Shown in pieces: positions 1 to 8,890 of a stretch of DNA of 48,265 nucleotides. The DNA is from Acidimicrobiaceae bacterium. Lineage in GTDB: Bacteria > Actinomycetota > Acidimicrobiia > Acidimicrobiales > RAAP-2. The notes under the pieces were generated by a model that saw only the letters and a list, made by a program, of their open reading frames with translations, was not told the origin of the DNA and did not search any database. Position 1 is the first letter of the stretch, and each line of letters opens with the position of its first letter. Where the stretch lies: NCBI GenBank assembly GCA_003160115.1, contig PLQL01000024.1, positions 1-48,265 on the forward strand, in the 5' to 3' direction. The position numbers and the translations under genes were made by a program.

Positions 1-493
1 CCGTGGTGGGCTCGTCCAGAAAGAGGACTGGGGACATGCCCATCAGGCTTGCTGCGAGGTCTAGGCGACGTCTCATTCCACCGGAATAGGTCTTCACCTG
101 CTTGTCACCAGCGCCAGTAAGAGACATTCGTTCGAGCACCTCTTGTGCTCTTTGTCGATAGACCTTCTTGTCGAGGTGAAAGAGAAGTCCGACGAGTTCG
201 AGGTTCTCCCTCCCGGTTAACAGCTCATCGACGGTGGCGTATTGGCCGGCAAGTCCAATCAAAGTCCTGACCGTCTTGGCGTCTTTTTGCACGTCGAAAC
301 CGCCAATGCTGGCGTGTCCACTGTCCGGGCGCAAAAGTGTGGTGAGCACTCGCAACAAGGTCGTCTTTCCAGACCCGTTCGGTCCCAGCAATGCCAGTAC
401 CTTTCCAGTTTCGACGCTGAGCGACACCTCGTCGAGAGCCACGGTTGCGCCAAACCGCTTGCTTATCTTCTCTACATCGATGGTTGCGCTCAT
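1..493 (-). CDS. ABC transporter ATP-binding protein, DrrA-like (partial, C-terminus beyond window edge)
   Basis: Minus-strand reading from ATG at 493: MSATIDVEKISKRFGATVALDEVSLSVETGKVLALLGPNGSGKTTLLRVL...YSGGMRRRLDLAASLMGMSPVLFLDEPTT; Walker A, ABC signature and Walker B seen. Not in the ORF track because it is open at the window edge. Confidence 0.93.
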   Translation of the reverse strand, partial: MSATIDVEKISKRFGATVALDEVSLSVETGKVLALLGPNGSGKTTLLRVLTTLLRPDSGHASIGGFDVQKDAKTVRTLIGLAGQYATVDELLTGRENLELVGLLFHLDKKVYRQRAQEVLERMSLTGAGDKQVKTYSGGMRRRLDLAASLMGMSPVLFLDEPTT

Positions 494-535
494 GACAGAT
501 GGCTCTTTTCCGGTGCGGATCACCAGTTCTCAAAT

Positions 536-558
536 ATTAGATACGCTATGTATCTAAT
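536..558. promoter_or_regulatory. Candidate TetR operator: perfect 9-bp inverted repeat ATTAGATAC-GCTAT-GTATCTAAT
   Basis: Exact palindrome with 5-nt centre, located in the divergent intergenic region between the ABC gene (-) and the TetR gene (+). Confidence 0.75.
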
Positions 559-602
559 CACAGAATATGTTAAGATGCAAGTTGTACCCTAAGGAGCAGT
601 AC

Positions 603-1241
603 ATGGTAAAAATCCAAAGCTCGGAGACCGCGTCTAATGCGCGCGGGAAAGACGAAGGTCGTGCATCTCGTCGACGTGGCGCAGAACTTGAAAGCGCGCT
701 GTTGGAAGCCGCCTGGGAGGAACTCAAGGCAGTGGGTTATGAATCGCTGACCATGGAGGGCGTGGCCGAACGAGCTGGGACGAGTCGGACGGTGCTGTAT
801 AGACGCTGGCCCAGTCGACTGGAGCTTGTTCTTGCTGCCCTACGCCATCGCGGTCTTGTGCGAACTGGCACCGTACCGAACACAGGTAGTCTGCGCGAAG
901 ACGTTCTCGCCTTATTGCGTCTCGTGTCCGACCGCGTGTCAGAAGTTGGTCCCCAGAACCTGAGCGCATTACTCAGCGGTGTCTTTGCGGACACTGGCGC
1001 GACTGCCGCCGTTGAGGATCACTTTATGAATCACAACGCGGACGTCATGGAAATCATCCTCAAACGGGCCGCGGATCGGGGTGAAATTCGCGGAGACATC
1101 AGTACGAGGATCGCCACACTTCCCGTCGATTTAGTCCGCCATGAGCTGCTCCTCGCGAGGACGCCATCCTCTAAGTTGGACATAATCGAAATCGTTGACG
1201 CCGTATTCCTCCCCTTAGTCCTGACGCAGAAACAAGCTTGA
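603..1241 (+). CDS. TetR/AcrR family transcriptional regulator
   Basis: HTH: ALLEAAWEELKAVGYESLTMEGVAERAGTSRTVLYRRWPSRLELVLAAL; TetR-type C-terminal helices. ATG at 603 preferred over the 567 ORF start. Confidence 0.92.
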   Translation: MVKIQSSETASNARGKDEGRASRRRGAELESALLEAAWEELKAVGYESLTMEGVAERAGTSRTVLYRRWPSRLELVLAALRHRGLVRTGTVPNTGSLREDVLALLRLVSDRVSEVGPQNLSALLSGVFADTGATAAVEDHFMNHNADVMEIILKRAADRGEIRGDISTRIATLPVDLVRHELLLARTPSSKLDIIEIVDAVFLPLVLTQKQA

Positions 1242-1407
1242 GCGATCAGGGAACGGCTCCGGCGACGGTGGCTCGGTTTGTGCCACATGTTTCAAAGAGG
1301 TCTGTACACCCGAGCTCGCGCTGACGGCGCTTGTTGTTATGGCCACGCCCGATTGAATTGTTTTTGTAGCGATTATGAGGAGAACCTTCGGGGACGGTAC
1401 TAAAACT

Positions 1408-1484
1408 TGGTGGGCGCTGAGGGACTCGAACCCCCGACCTGCTGAGTGTAAATCAGCTGCTCTAACCAACTGAGCTAAGCGCCC
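1408..1484 (-). tRNA. tRNA-Val (anticodon TAC), encoded CCA
   Basis: Minus strand GGGCGCTTAGCTCAGTTGGTTAGAGCAGCTGATTTACACTCAGCAGGTCGGGGGTTCGAGTCCCTCAGCGCCCACCA; 7-bp acceptor, anticodon stem GCTGA/TCAGC with loop TTTACAC, T-loop GGTTCGAGTCC. Confidence 0.96.
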
Positions 1485-1683
1485 GCAAGACCGCAGTCTA
1501 GTTGGCCTTGTTTCTGACCTCGATTCGATGGCGGTGCGTGAAGACGGACGTCTGCTCACGCACTTCACGAAGCGTCGAAAAACTAACCGTTGGGTAATCA
1601 ACGTATCGCGAATTCGAATAGCCAAAGAAACCAGACAAAGTTTGGCGCGGTGTTTCCCCTCGCCAAAGGCCCCACGGACGAAC

Positions 1684-2607
1684 GTGCGTAAGGTGACGAT
1701 TGTGGCTAACCAGACACCGCCTGACGAGAGTGTTCCAGTGTTGAGTTCCGACGACCTTGTTCGCCAGATTATGGGCATCGAAGTTGGAAACCTTCTTCGC
1801 TTCGATCCGATCGCGCGAGAAGCCAAGGACCCCGAGGGCGTGCACCAGCTGCGCGTGTCGGCGCGTCGTCTGCGGGCCGAACTCACGGTCATGTATTCGG
1901 TCTTTCACCAAGAGGCCCTTGACCGTCTACTCGTCGAACTCCGTTGGTTGGGAAAGAGGCTCGGACGACGACGAGACTTTGACGTCCGTGTCGCGCTGTT
2001 CGAGCACGTCCGTGGTGAGATGCCGAAATGGCTCGCCGAGACGCTGCTCAAGAGTCTTCAACAACAAAAGCGCGACGAGGACAAACGAGTCCGACAACTG
2101 CTCGACTCCGATCGATACCGCCACTTACTGGCCAACCTGACCGAAGCTGTCGTTCGACCTCCCCTCAACGCGCATGCCACCGCTCCCGCCACTGACGTGC
2201 TCGGCGTAGGATTATGCGACGCTCTCTCAGCGATGGTCACGAAAGTCGAAGCCTGTGGGCAGCGACCAACGTTCGAGCAACTGCACGAGATTCGAATCCT
2301 CGCCAAGCGAGGTCGTTACAGTGCCGCTCTGTCTGCACCCTTGCTTGGCTTTCACGCCCAGAACATCGCGAGTTCACTCGAAGAAGTACAGACCTATCTG
2401 GGGGAGCTTCACGACCGCGTTCTCGTTCTCAGCTACTTGAATCAAGAGTTCGATGACGTCCTCGTCGCGCAACCTTCGGTCGATCTAGGAAGTGTCCGCG
2501 CCGGCATCGAACGACGGCTCGCCCGCGAAATCAGTCGATTGGATTCGCAGTGGCGTCAACCATTCGCCGAGGCCTGCCGCCACGGCGCGAACCTGTGTCC
2601 ACCCTGA
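1684..2607 (+). CDS. CHAD domain-containing protein
   Basis: VHQLRVSARRLRAEL, LRWLGKRLGRRRDFDV, LHEIRILAKRGRYSAAL, LGELHDRVLVLSYL are CHAD-like His/Arg-rich helices. The ORF extends to 1528 but an internal GTG start near 1684 or 1702 seems more likely. Confidence 0.8.
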   Translation: MRKVTIVANQTPPDESVPVLSSDDLVRQIMGIEVGNLLRFDPIAREAKDPEGVHQLRVSARRLRAELTVMYSVFHQEALDRLLVELRWLGKRLGRRRDFDVRVALFEHVRGEMPKWLAETLLKSLQQQKRDEDKRVRQLLDSDRYRHLLANLTEAVVRPPLNAHATAPATDVLGVGLCDALSAMVTKVEACGQRPTFEQLHEIRILAKRGRYSAALSAPLLGFHAQNIASSLEEVQTYLGELHDRVLVLSYLNQEFDDVLVAQPSVDLGSVRAGIERRLAREISRLDSQWRQPFAEACRHGANLCPP

Positions 2608-2634
2608 GTGCTTCGCGCGCTGCACGGAGACCGA

Positions 2635-3366
2635 CTAGACCTGTCCCGCCCCGATCATGAACGCCAACAATTCGCGCGTTGAACAAAAGAGCGGGTGGCG
2701 AACCACCGACGCGGACGTCTCAAGTTCTTCGCCGAGGTAGTCGCCTGCGACGCCCCCTGCCTCGCGCAGGATCAATAGCCCGGCCAAATAGTCCCAGGGA
2801 TTGAGCGACGACCGGTTCGCTACGCAGTACACGTCAAACGAACCGTCGGCGACGAGGCAGATCTCGAGACTGGCCGCACCCATCGAGCGGCTCTGGGCCC
2901 ATCCGAGGTGCCGAGATGGGAGACCCGAGAAACTCATGATTGATTCTTCGACGATGGTCTGAGCACTCACTCCGATCGGCACGCCGTCGCGGGTAGCGCC
3001 ACTCGTCTTTTGCGCCTCAAAGACCGTCCCGTCCGCCTGGTTCATCACTAGGCCCGCGACGAGTTCCTCCCCGCGCAGTACCGCAAGACTGGTGGCGTAG
3101 AACGGCACGCCGCGGTCGCAGTTGGTTGACCCGTCGATCGGGTCTACGACCACCGTGAACTCGCCGCTTCCCGTGACGCCCGATTCTTCACTGACTATTC
3201 GAAATCCCGCTCCACCCAACACGCGTAGCGCGACCTCGTCGGCCACGAGGTCCAAGTGATACTGCGTCGCGCGCACACCAGAAAATCCACGTCGGCGATG
3301 GTTTTTGACTGCTTCACCAATTTCGAGCGCGCACGCACGAAGGGGCGTCAAAATGTCGTCACTCAC
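2635..3366 (-). CDS. Inositol monophosphatase family protein
   Basis: VVDPIDGSTNCDRGVPFYATSLAVL and NPWDYLAGLLILREAGG motifs. Confidence 0.9.
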   Translation of the reverse strand: MSDDILTPLRACALEIGEAVKNHRRRGFSGVRATQYHLDLVADEVALRVLGGAGFRIVSEESGVTGSGEFTVVVDPIDGSTNCDRGVPFYATSLAVLRGEELVAGLVMNQADGTVFEAQKTSGATRDGVPIGVSAQTIVEESIMSFSGLPSRHLGWAQSRSMGAASLEICLVADGSFDVYCVANRSSLNPWDYLAGLLILREAGGVAGDYLGEELETSASVVRHPLFCSTRELLAFMIGAGQV

Positions 3367-3406
3367 GTAATCACGCTAGTGGGCGCACCCACTATCCTGA
3401 GTAGCA

Positions 3407-3964
3407 ATGGCCGCCATTGATGTCGCAGGATTCGTTGCTGACCTCAAGGATCACGCGGTTACGCACGGCTTTCACGTGCATGACGAACGTCACTTCGTCG
3501 AGACCTACTCACTTCGCCAGGCCTGGGAAGTCGATCTGCACCCCGAAGATGGCTGTGGCGGCCCAATCGATCTGCACATCGAACTCGACGTCGACCCCCG
3601 CACCCTCCTCGCATTCGAAGACGCCGTCCTGGGACTGCCCGACGACGTCGATCCGCCCGACGAGTTTCATTTTCCCCTGGTCCTCACGTGGAGCCTTCCA
3701 CCCATGCCCCACGGACCGGACCTGCTGCGATTGGCGATCGATTTGGCTCCGATCGGTGGTTTGGAGATGCCGCTCGAGGTCACGGCGACCGACACCTTCG
3801 CGTCGCCCACCGAGGCCAGCGAGCGACGAATCTCGATTGTGGCCCGCCGGGCGATCTCGCTCAGCCAAGTCGCCAAGGGTGAAGACCCGCTGTGTGACAT
3901 TTTCGAGCGCGGGCATAGCGTCAGCGACTTCTTGTTGCAGGCCGCCGACTCGTGGCTCGGCTGA
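3407..3964 (+). CDS. Hypothetical protein
   Basis: Complete ORF with actinobacterial-like codon usage (MAAIDVAGFVADLKDHAVTHGFHVHDERHF...); family not recognised. Confidence 0.65.
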   Translation: MAAIDVAGFVADLKDHAVTHGFHVHDERHFVETYSLRQAWEVDLHPEDGCGGPIDLHIELDVDPRTLLAFEDAVLGLPDDVDPPDEFHFPLVLTWSLPPMPHGPDLLRLAIDLAPIGGLEMPLEVTATDTFASPTEASERRISIVARRAISLSQVAKGEDPLCDIFERGHSVSDFLLQAADSWLG

Positions 3965-4329
3965 GACGTCCACTTTCGATCCTCGCACCATTCTTGATTG
4001 CGGGCGTCTTGCTCAGTTCATGTGGTGTGGGGGGCGCCGTGACCGAGGCACGCGAATCATGTCGTTACGTCGCCAAGGCGCTGCTGATCCAAAAACAAAG
4101 CACCTCGCCCGGCCTCAGCGCCGAGCAGAAGACGACCCTGCAGGCCAACGCGCTCGCCGAACTCTTGAAGGGTACCCAATCAGCCGCGAACGCCACGTCG
4201 ATGGACGGAAGTTGGAACGCCTTGCAAACTACCATCAACGAGGCCGAACGCGTGCCGCTCAGTGACGTGGTCGCGTCGCTCACCCGTATTTGCCTAGTGG
4301 CCGACTCAACGTCGCCCTATTTGAACTAA
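3952..4329 (+). CDS. Putative small lipoprotein
   Basis: GTG start; N-terminus MARLRRPLSILAPFLIAGVLLSSCG with a lipobox-like LSSC; overlaps the upstream gene end. Confidence 0.6.
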   Translation: MARLRRPLSILAPFLIAGVLLSSCGVGGAVTEARESCRYVAKALLIQKQSTSPGLSAEQKTTLQANALAELLKGTQSAANATSMDGSWNALQTTINEAERVPLSDVVASLTRICLVADSTSPYLN

Positions 4330-4676
4330 CTGTCGCGAGGAAAGCGCTCGTAGAGCCAGGCGAGCGAGTTTTCCTCGAGCATCGCGTCTTCCCAACCGAG
4401 GAGTTGATCCTCTAGGCCTGCGAGTGACGGCACTTTACCGATCACGACGACCGTCAGGTCATTGACTGCTTCATCGGAGACCAAGAAGTCACCGAACATG
4501 TCCTCGTTCACGTCCGCCTCGGGTTCGACCATCAGGTAGAGCTCGCCGGTTGCTTCCACCCACGACAACTCATACTCGTTGTCCGACGCGTCAGTCCACT
4601 CCGAGCCGAATTCGAATTCGGCACTCTCACGACGCGCTTCGTTTTGCTCGTAGAAGGCTTCAATGTCCATGGCCAC
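4326..4676 (-). CDS. Hypothetical acidic protein
   Basis: Complete ORF, acidic composition (MAMDIEAFYEQNEARRESAEFEFGSEWTDASDNEYELSWVEATGELYLMVEPEADV...); convergent with the lipoprotein gene. Confidence 0.65.
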   Translation of the reverse strand: MAMDIEAFYEQNEARRESAEFEFGSEWTDASDNEYELSWVEATGELYLMVEPEADVNEDMFGDFLVSDEAVNDLTVVVIGKVPSLAGLEDQLLGWEDAMLEENSLAWLYERFPRDS

Positions 4677-4806
4677 AGCCTACGTCGCCACTATGTGCGC
4701 GCGAAAGTGCGCCCGCCAAGTCACACTGCCGGTCATGAAGAATGGAACCAGACACTGCGCCATGCTCGTCGTCCTTTGGTGCGCGACGCGCCCTGTACTG
4801 GGCGCC

Positions 4807-5508
4807 ATGACAACTAAAGCAGACGTATTAGGACAGCTACGGCGAGAATGGGCGCGCGTAGGACGCACGAGCGAGGCACGAAAGGCCCTCGAAATACTCA
4901 GTACACGCCACCCGAGCCTGGGCCTCGGATCGATGAACGACCTCTGTGACGTGGTGAAACTCCTCGAGCGCGGTGGAGGGCGCTGCGTACTCGAACGAGC
5001 GCAGATCGTGCGAGCCCTCCTCGAAGAGTCCGGTGACGCCGCGATCCACCGAGCGCTGCTACAGACGTTGCTACCGGGCATCGTCTCGGTGTGTCGACAG
5101 CTGCGCTTTGGCGAGGGGATCGTCGACGACCCGAGCGAGACGCTGGCGATGGCCCTCGGGCTCGCGAGTGAACTCCTCGTGGATTGGTCGGGCGAGTCGC
5201 GTCAATACGCCGCACCGGACATCCTTTCGGCCCTGCGCGGACGACTGCGCCGCTGGCTACTCAAAGAGAAGGCCGCCCGACGAGCGGTGTCGTACTTCGA
5301 GCAAGGCGATGAGCCCGCTCGCGAGGACTCGCCCCTGCTGGCGCGACTGGTCAGTTTCCGGGGCAGTCAATACGAGCGAATCGCCCATATCACCTACGCG
5401 CGCGTCTTCGAGGGTCGATCACTGCGCGAACTCGCGAGCGAGGACCGCAGTGCTCCGGGATCACTCCAGGCCGAACTGCAGCACTTCGCAGTTCGACACC
5501 TGCTCTAA
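4807..5508 (+). CDS. Hypothetical protein with possible C-terminal HTH
   Basis: ORF with internal ATG at 4807 (MTTKADVLGQLRREWARVGRTSEARKALEILSTRHPSLG...); C-terminus ERIAHITYARVFEGRSLRELASEDRSAPGSLQAELQHFAV resembles a sigma-4-like helix-turn-helix (weak). Confidence 0.6.
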   Translation: MTTKADVLGQLRREWARVGRTSEARKALEILSTRHPSLGLGSMNDLCDVVKLLERGGGRCVLERAQIVRALLEESGDAAIHRALLQTLLPGIVSVCRQLRFGEGIVDDPSETLAMALGLASELLVDWSGESRQYAAPDILSALRGRLRRWLLKEKAARRAVSYFEQGDEPAREDSPLLARLVSFRGSQYERIAHITYARVFEGRSLRELASEDRSAPGSLQAELQHFAVRHLL

Positions 5509-5577
5509 GAGTACGGGGCCTACCGATGAAATCCTTGAATAGCAATTATCCACCAATACCCCTATCCTTCGAGGACC

Positions 5578-6138
5578 ATGACCAAACCACGATTCACGCT
5601 TCGAGGGGCTCATCTGCTGATGTGGTCGAGTCCCCTGCTTCTTCTCGTGCTGGTCTTCACCCTCACGAGTTCGAACACGACGCCCGCGGCGCACCACCAC
5701 GCGAACGTCGCGCGCGCCTCGGGGACCTCGACGCAGGCCAGTACGACGACGACCTCGCCGGCCGCTTCGACGACGTTGCCCCAAAGCACGATCACGTCGC
5801 CACCGAGTACGACGACCCACACGACGAACAGGCCATCCGACATCGCGACAAGCTTGACCGTCAAGCCGATCGAGCCCACGCCCAACGCGAACGTCGCGAG
5901 CGGCGAACTCGAAGGTCTGGTCAGCTCCGCGCTTCCCGTGGTCGACATCCCACTGCAGGGTCCAGGCGTCTGGGCACTCTCGACGACATCACCCAGTCTC
6001 GATCAACTCAACTGCGCGACCTCGACGAGCGCAGTAGTCGGCTCGATCGTGCTGCTCACCAGCCAGCAATGCCAGCTTCAGATCGCCTCAGCCACGACAG
6101 GGGCGTCGCTCACGTGGCTACTAACTCCAGCGCACTAA
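5578..6138 (+). CDS. Small membrane protein with Thr/Ser-rich extracytoplasmic segment
   Basis: N-terminal TM LLMWSSPLLLLVLVFTLTSS followed by TTTTSPAASTTLPQSTITSPPSTTTHTT; overlaps the next CDS start by 25 nt. Confidence 0.65.
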   Translation: MTKPRFTLRGAHLLMWSSPLLLLVLVFTLTSSNTTPAAHHHANVARASGTSTQASTTTTSPAASTTLPQSTITSPPSTTTHTTNRPSDIATSLTVKPIEPTPNANVASGELEGLVSSALPVVDIPLQGPGVWALSTTSPSLDQLNCATSTSAVVGSIVLLTSQQCQLQIASATTGASLTWLLTPAH

Positions 6139-7871
6139 AACGCTTCAGTTCCGGTCCGCTGCACGGTATCGCGCTGATCATCTACTTCTTCCTTCTGCCC
6201 TACGTGGTGGTCAGTAGATGGGACCTCACCCGACACCAATCCCACGGTGCGCTCGTGCGGACACTCCTCGTGGCCCTCGGCGTCTTCTGGCTAGCCTTCC
6301 TCATCCAGCTCGTCACGAACATCGTGCGCCTTCGCCGCGGCGTTCGCCTCAACGCGAATGGGAGCGCCTGGCTCGCGGGTCTCATGGTGGCAGCTCTGCC
6401 CTTCCTCATTTCCCCGGCCGCGTCGAGTGCCACGCCTCGAACGACGCCCACGGTTAGCGCCAACGTGGCCACGTCACGTTGGCTAAAGGACACGCCCACG
6501 CGCCGAGTCGACCACCCTCGCCCGGCCAAGGGTGAGTCGGCCGCACTCGCGGGGGGTCTTCCCCTGGCGCTCGTCGCCAAACGACGGTTCGACCAGCTAC
6601 ACCAACAGGCGAACGAACCTGACGAGGAGGACATCGACGATGACGTCGACCTGCTGCGAGGTCACGATCCCGACCTACTCGCCCAGGTGCGCTCGCTGAT
6701 CGGCGACCAGAACAGTGGGGTCATACTCGTGCCGCCCGACGTGGAGTCGCTGGCACCGTCATCGAGTACGGACGCCATCGTCGTGCGTGTACTGAGTCAC
6801 GACGACCAGGGAACCGTTATCACGTTCGCTCGCGAAGGCGGTCACCTCGCCGTCGACGCTGGCGCGCGCTTCGATGAGATCGAGGCGTCGTGCGTGGCCT
6901 TACACCGAGGACGCTTGGTCTTCGAATCAACCGTGAGCGAACTCTTGCGGTCGCTCGCCACTCGGAATCTTCGCAACGCCACCGTCGTCTACCTGGGACC
7001 GGCCCACGAGATTGACGACGAGCTGCGAGCATGTTGCGTGACCCTCGAACGAGCGGGAGACCCACTCGCGGACACTCCCTATCGATTCGTGCCAACACCC
7101 GCGGATCCTCCAGCGGCGCCGATCACCACCCACGGAGACGTGCTCGTGCAACTTCTACGCGTCGATCCCCAGATCACCGGTCTCGCCGAAGCCTTCACGC
7201 CAACCCTGCGCCGACGGTGCATCGAGATGGTCGCGTACCTGGCGCTGCACCGCGGCGAGCCAGTCACCGGCGAGCGCCTTCGCACGCGGGTGCTCAGTCA
7301 CGCCAGCGTAGACGCCTCATCGAGGACGCTCGCCAACACCGCCAGCGCGGTTCGACGGAGCTTGGGAGCCGACGAGGCCGGTAGTCGGCTGCACCCCGTC
7401 ACCTCGTTGGGTCTCTACACGACGCACGGGCTCACGAGTGACGTCGAGCACTTCCACGCGCTCGTCAAGGCTGCCCGAGGCGCCACCTCGAGCGAAGCGG
7501 CGCCGCTCGCGCGCGAAGCCCTGCAGTTGGTCCACGGCGAGCCCCTCGCCAGTGCCCTTCGAGGATTTGAGTGGTTCCTCGTCGAAGGTTCGTTCGCGCA
7601 ACTGCAACGAGACGGGGAATGGGCGGCGCTCTTGGTGCATCACGAGGCCATGCTCGACGAACAGTACGAGTTGGCCTTCTGGGCCCTTCGCCAGGGGCTA
7701 CTTGTGGACCCTTACAGCGACGCTCTCACCGATGCGCTCAGCCGAGTACCTCGGTTACGCCAGTTTGGCGGCGATCGAACCGGCCGAGCGAAGGACCAGG
7801 CCGTCGGCGCCGGCGACGCTGTAGCGGTGGGCTGGTCGTTCAATCGCCTCGGCAATGAGGTCAGTCAATAA
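6114..7871 (+). CDS. Membrane-anchored BTAD/SARP-type putative transcriptional regulator
   Basis: GTG at 6114 in frame with the 5526..7871 ORF; two N-terminal TM segments (GIALIIYFFLLPYVVV; LLVALGVFWLAFLIQLVTNIV) plus a third (SAWLAGLMVAALPFLI); C-terminal wHTH-like RRRCIEMVAYLALHRGEPVTGERLRTRVLSH...RTLANTASAVRRSLG and BTAD-like repeats (WALRQGLLVDPYSDALTDALSRV). Confidence 0.7.
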   Translation: MATNSSALKRFSSGPLHGIALIIYFFLLPYVVVSRWDLTRHQSHGALVRTLLVALGVFWLAFLIQLVTNIVRLRRGVRLNANGSAWLAGLMVAALPFLISPAASSATPRTTPTVSANVATSRWLKDTPTRRVDHPRPAKGESAALAGGLPLALVAKRRFDQLHQQANEPDEEDIDDDVDLLRGHDPDLLAQVRSLIGDQNSGVILVPPDVESLAPSSSTDAIVVRVLSHDDQGTVITFAREGGHLAVDAGARFDEIEASCVALHRGRLVFESTVSELLRSLATRNLRNATVVYLGPAHEIDDELRACCVTLERAGDPLADTPYRFVPTPADPPAAPITTHGDVLVQLLRVDPQITGLAEAFTPTLRRRCIEMVAYLALHRGEPVTGERLRTRVLSHASVDASSRTLANTASAVRRSLGADEAGSRLHPVTSLGLYTTHGLTSDVEHFHALVKAARGATSSEAAPLAREALQLVHGEPLASALRGFEWFLVEGSFAQLQRDGEWAALLVHHEAMLDEQYELAFWALRQGLLVDPYSDALTDALSRVPRLRQFGGDRTGRAKDQAVGAGDAVAVGWSFNRLGNEVSQ

Positions 7872-8867
7872 CGTCGCGAAAGACACCGGCGGATCGACGA
7901 ACAGGTACTTCGAGAGCGATCCCGGAATCGTGTTGATCTCGTTCACGTACAGTTCGCTCGCACTCCAGAGGAAGTCCAGACGAGCGACGCCCCGGACCGC
8001 GGCGACCTCGGCGATCGTTCGTGCACTGCGCTCGACCAACTCACGCTGACCAGGCGCCAGCTGTGCAGGAAGTTCTCGGGGCGCCGAGACCATGCCTTCG
8101 CCGCCCACGTACTTGTCGCGGTAGTCGAGGATCTCCGCCGATTCTGATCGTCGCAGGGGTTTTTCAATGGAGGACACGTTGAGCCCTGGGTAGGTGCGCA
8201 ACGCCACCTGCACGTCGGTGAGGTCGGCCCGAAACGGCTCGACGACGCAACCCGTCGCTAGGTGCGAGTTCGTCGTCAGCCTCGCGCGCGCGGTGGCGAA
8301 GTCGCGTACCACGTCGATGCCGATGGACGAACCGCCAAAGCGCGGCTTCAAGATATAGGGTCCCTCAAAAGGCAATGACGTCGTCGAGGGCTCCAGCAGG
8401 GCGCGCGGCAGCGTCGGCAGGCCAGCCGCTGCGGCCACAGCACCAAAGGCCCACTTGTCCATCCCCAAAGCCGCGCCCGCCACGCTGGGCCCGCTGTAAT
8501 TGACGCCCGCGAGATCGAGGACGGCCTGCAAGGTCCCGTCCTCGCCCGGTCCGCCGTGCGTGCAGAGAACGACGGCGTCCAAGTCGAGTCGCCGATCCTT
8601 GCCGAGTTTCGAGCCCGGGGCAAAGAAACCGCCGTCGTTACCGACGCGAAGCGTCAAGTCACTCGAACCCCGAGGAATTCCGTCGACGAACGACGAGGCC
8701 TCGACGTCGCTCGCGACCGCGTGAAAAGAGCCGGTCTTGGTCCAGTAGATGCCCTGGACGTCGAGCCCGAGTTGGGCCAATTCCCGCAGCGCCTGAAGTC
8801 CAGTGAGGATCGAGATGTCGTGCTCAGGCGTGGGGCCCCCAAAAAGTACTCCGCTAGTCACCGTCAC
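7755..8867 (-). CDS. ddl: D-alanine--D-alanine ligase
   Basis: SGVLFGGPTPEHDISILTG, HGGPGEDGTLQ, RFGGSSIGID, EILDYRDKYVGGEGM, VNEINTIPGSLSKYLF motifs of Ddl ATP-grasp enzymes. Confidence 0.93.
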   Translation of the reverse strand: MTVTSGVLFGGPTPEHDISILTGLQALRELAQLGLDVQGIYWTKTGSFHAVASDVEASSFVDGIPRGSSDLTLRVGNDGGFFAPGSKLGKDRRLDLDAVVLCTHGGPGEDGTLQAVLDLAGVNYSGPSVAGAALGMDKWAFGAVAAAAGLPTLPRALLEPSTTSLPFEGPYILKPRFGGSSIGIDVVRDFATARARLTTNSHLATGCVVEPFRADLTDVQVALRTYPGLNVSSIEKPLRRSESAEILDYRDKYVGGEGMVSAPRELPAQLAPGQRELVERSARTIAEVAAVRGVARLDFLWSASELYVNEINTIPGSLSKYLFVDPPVSFATLLTDLIAEAIERPAHRYSVAGADGLVLRSAGSIAAKLA

Positions 8868-8890
8868 CTCGCTGGACCATCATCAAGCAC

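Noticed and set aside
1408-1484. tRNA-Val as an integration site for a mobile element
   Set aside because: No integrase or direct repeat of the tRNA 3' end was seen nearby.
1215-1892. 225-aa minus-strand ORF
   Set aside because: Spans the tRNA-Val gene and the CHAD gene antisense; out-of-frame composition.
5526-6113. N-terminal 196 aa of the 781-aa ORF (5526..7871)
   Set aside because: Arg/His/Asp-rich low-quality translation overlapping the more plausible TM protein at 5578..6138; GTG 6114 followed by a TM-containing N-terminus is the better start.
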